Assembly: GCF_014646355.1 (NCBI RefSeq)
Contig: NZ_BMNH01000007.1
Coordinates: 186,001 to 250,000 of the forward strand
Direction of reading: 5' to 3'
Length of the DNA stretch: 64,000 bases
From: Nonomuraea cavernae
Lineage (GTDB): Bacteria; Actinomycetota; Actinomycetes; Streptosporangiales; Streptosporangiaceae
The stretch's first letter is position 1, and each line of letters opens with the position of its first letter. The translations under genes and the position numbers were made by a program. A model generated the notes under the pieces. The model did no database searches and was not told the DNA's origin. It worked only from the letters and a program-made list of their open reading frames with translations. Below are positions 62,442 to 64,000 of this stretch, one piece after another.

Positions 62442-63440
62442 GTGTCAGGACCGGGCAGGCCATCCAGGGCGACTGTGTATCAGCGCCTCGACGAGGCCGT
62501 TCGAGAACTCCGTGACCGCTTGGGCGGACTGCCTTCGCCCGATGAGGCGGAGGACATCTGGTCTGACATCTGGCACCAGGAGGCTCACAACAGCACTGCG
62601 ATCGAGGGCAACACACTCGTGTTGCAAGAGGTGGAGAAGCTCCTCGAGGAGGGGCGGGCGGTGGGTGCGAAACCGCTCAGGGACTACATGGAGGTGAGGG
62701 GGTACGGCGACGCCGCGAAGTGGGTGTACGGGCAGGCGCTGGAGCCGGGAGACTGGCAGAACGGAGAGCTCATCACGCTCCAGGAGGTTCGTCAGATACA
62801 CCACACCGCCATGTCGCTCGTGTGGGCTGTGGAGCCTCACTCGCATGCCACCCCCGCCGAAGGCCCGGGAAACTTCCGGCAGCACGAGATCGCCAAGTTC
62901 CCGGGAGGCATGAAGCCGCCGCCATGGCCGGAAGTCGACCCCCGGATGCGGGACTGGGTAAAGGCGGTCGATGACCTTCGCGGCGAGTCCGAGGAACCCC
63001 TCCCCGAACGCTTGGCTCACGTTCATAACCGGTTCGAACAAGTGCACCCGTTCCTCGACGGCAACGGACGGACAGGCCGTTTGGTGCTCAACTTGATACT
63101 TTGCAGAATTGGATATCCGCCAGCGATCATCTACAAGCGCGACCGCGACAAGTATCTTCAGGCGATGCGCCGAGCCGACAATGACGAGTTCGGCCCGTTG
63201 GGCGAACTCATCGCACGCAGCGTGACGACGAATCTTTACCGCTTCGTCATGCCGGCGGTGGCCGGCTCGGTCAAGCTTGTCCCTCTACCTGCTCTCGCGA
63301 CGCGCGACGTCACCGAAAACGCCCTTCGGGTGGCTGCCGCACGGGGACGGCTTCGTGCGGTCAAGGGCGACGACGGCATGTGGCGTAGCAGCGAGAAGTG
63401 GGTGAACGACTACCTCAAGTCGAGGCACCGCAGGTCGTGA
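62442..63440 (+). CDS. Fic family protein (class II-type AMPylator fold)
   Basis: 332 residues from the GTG at 62442 with GGGAG upstream; the ATG at 62391 lies inside the operator array. The Fic motif HPFLDGNGRTGR is complete, with catalytic His at 202. The inhibitory (S/T)xxxE(G/N) helix lies ahead of the Fic core (STAIEGN, Glu55), so it is class II, auto-inhibited in cis. The C-terminal ~60 residues (RDVTENALRVAAARGRLRAV ... WVNDYLKSR) look like a winged-helix DNA-binding part, which could bind the operators upstream. Codon use is less GC-rich than its neighbours, which suggests transfer. Confidence 0.88.
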   Translation: MSGPGRPSRATVYQRLDEAVRELRDRLGGLPSPDEAEDIWSDIWHQEAHNSTAIEGNTLVLQEVEKLLEEGRAVGAKPLRDYMEVRGYGDAAKWVYGQALEPGDWQNGELITLQEVRQIHHTAMSLVWAVEPHSHATPAEGPGNFRQHEIAKFPGGMKPPPWPEVDPRMRDWVKAVDDLRGESEEPLPERLAHVHNRFEQVHPFLDGNGRTGRLVLNLILCRIGYPPAIIYKRDRDKYLQAMRRADNDEFGPLGELIARSVTTNLYRFVMPAVAGSVKLVPLPALATRDVTENALRVAAARGRLRAVKGDDGMWRSSEKWVNDYLKSRHRRS

Positions 63441-63577
63441 CGCGTCTTCCGTAGGTGAAAGGCGGCCTGGCGCTGGGGGGATGAGCTGGAGGCGGCCCAG
63501 CGCGGTGAGGATCGGTCGTCCGCGGATCAGCATCTCGGCGGCGTCGGCCTGGCCGGGCGTCAAGGTGGTCAGCAGGG

Positions 63578-64000
63578 CGTACCCTCGTACGCGGCAGGCC
63601 GCTCCTGGCGGCGGCAGCCGTACCGGCCGTCCGGGTCACCGCCGAGTGGGTCATGAACCTCGCCGGACCGCATGGCGCTTGGTGGAGCCTGGCGTACACG
63701 CAGGCCGATTTCCTGCCCGTGCTGCAGACCGCCTCGGTCACCGGGGTCTGGGGCATCACCTTCCTCCTGTTGTTCGTGCCCGCCTCGATCGCGGTCCTGC
63801 GGCCACGCGCGGCGGTGGTCTCGGGCGTGCTGGTCGCGCTCACGCTCGGCCATGGTTTCGTACGGCTCGCGACGCCCGCCGACACCGGAGGGCGGAAGGT
63901 CGCGCTGGTCGCGACCGACAACTCCGAGGATCTCGTCCGCCGGTACGGCGAGGCCGTCGACGCCGCGGTGGCCCGCGGCGCGGAGATCGTGGTGCTGCCC
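63578..64000 (+). CDS. Apolipoprotein N-acyltransferase-like gene, 5'-truncated and cut by window end
   Basis: The plus frame from about 63578 reads GRPLLAAAAVPAVRVTAEWV, then GPHGAWWSLAYTQADFLPVL, SVTGVWGITFLLLFVPASIA, and the start of a nitrilase-like domain (RKVALVATDNSEDLVRRYGE, VARGAEIVVLP). This matches Lnt from about its fourth membrane helix onward. The frame is open only back to 63485 and lacks the first helices and a credible start; the first ATG (63652) is internal. So the gene looks truncated at its 5' end, perhaps by the event that brought fic. The rest is beyond the window. Confidence 0.65.

Overview
The window is high-GC actinomycete DNA (GTG/TTG starts, ATGA/GTGA/TTGA stop-start overlaps, LAL-type LuxR regulator, many NarL/OmpR two-component genes). 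The gene set (AftD-family arabinosyltransferase, sterol-type catabolic genes, DUF3068, no mycolate genes) fits a soil filamentous actinomycete, perhaps a Nonomuraea-like Streptosporangiales; that placement is inference. I saw no rRNA, CRISPR array, IS transposase or prophage module. One tRNA-Arg(CCG) lies near 1.7 kb.

Layout. 0-6.2 kb: regulators (ArsR-type, receiver-only protein, LAL-LuxR, TetR) and a LysE exporter. 6.2-10.6 kb: a four-gene leftward operon, N-acyl-D-amino-acid deacylase > D-serine-dehydratase-like PLP enzyme > RidA > TIM-barrel protein, which reads as D-amino-acid salvage with built-in imine detoxification. 10.8-15.1 kb: an OmpR-type response regulator followed by a histidine kinase fused in frame, through three minisatellites, to a DUF4153-like membrane protein. 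15.2-24.2 kb: arylamine N-acetyltransferase, a tandem pseudokinase, DUF3817, SURF1, a Baeyer-Villiger-type monooxygenase, gamma-glutamyltransferase and a NarL-type two-component pair. 24.2-26.0 kb: a SAM methyltransferase framed by two ~300-400 bp copies of one repeat in inverted orientation. 26.1-33.7 kb: a Cys-rich mini-protein with a TauE/cupredoxin membrane protein, a Sel1-repeat protein, alanine dehydrogenase, a class III aminotransferase, an M20 peptidase and an alpha/beta hydrolase.

33.8-39.4 kb holds the most unusual content: three paralogous membrane proteins that I do not recognise (one frameshifted). They have a WXG100-like layout (YxxxE/D and WSG motifs), share an upstream DNA box at a fixed 69-70 nt from each start, and two of the three sit beside duplicated pieces of neighbouring genes, as if each copy arrived by insertion or segmental duplication. 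A cysteine-dioxygenase-like cupin and a divergent LysR gene lie between them.

40.4-49 kb is a sterol/acyl-CoA catabolic cluster: FadD19-like ligase, two SCP-x/Ltp-type thiolases, a tandem DUF35 protein, a second FadD divergent from an enoyl-CoA hydratase, and a nitronate-monooxygenase-family protein, with palindromes matching the KstR and KstR2 consensus in the promoter gaps. 49-61.8 kb is a cell-envelope glycan locus resembling the mycobacterial aftD neighbourhood: DUF3068, methyltransferase, acyltransferase, AftD, GT4, GT2, a 44-residue DUF2613-like protein and two polytopic glycosyltransferase-like proteins. The right end (61.8-64 kb) has gene remnants, a Fic protein with a duplicated operator-like array, and a 5'-truncated Lnt-like gene running off the window.
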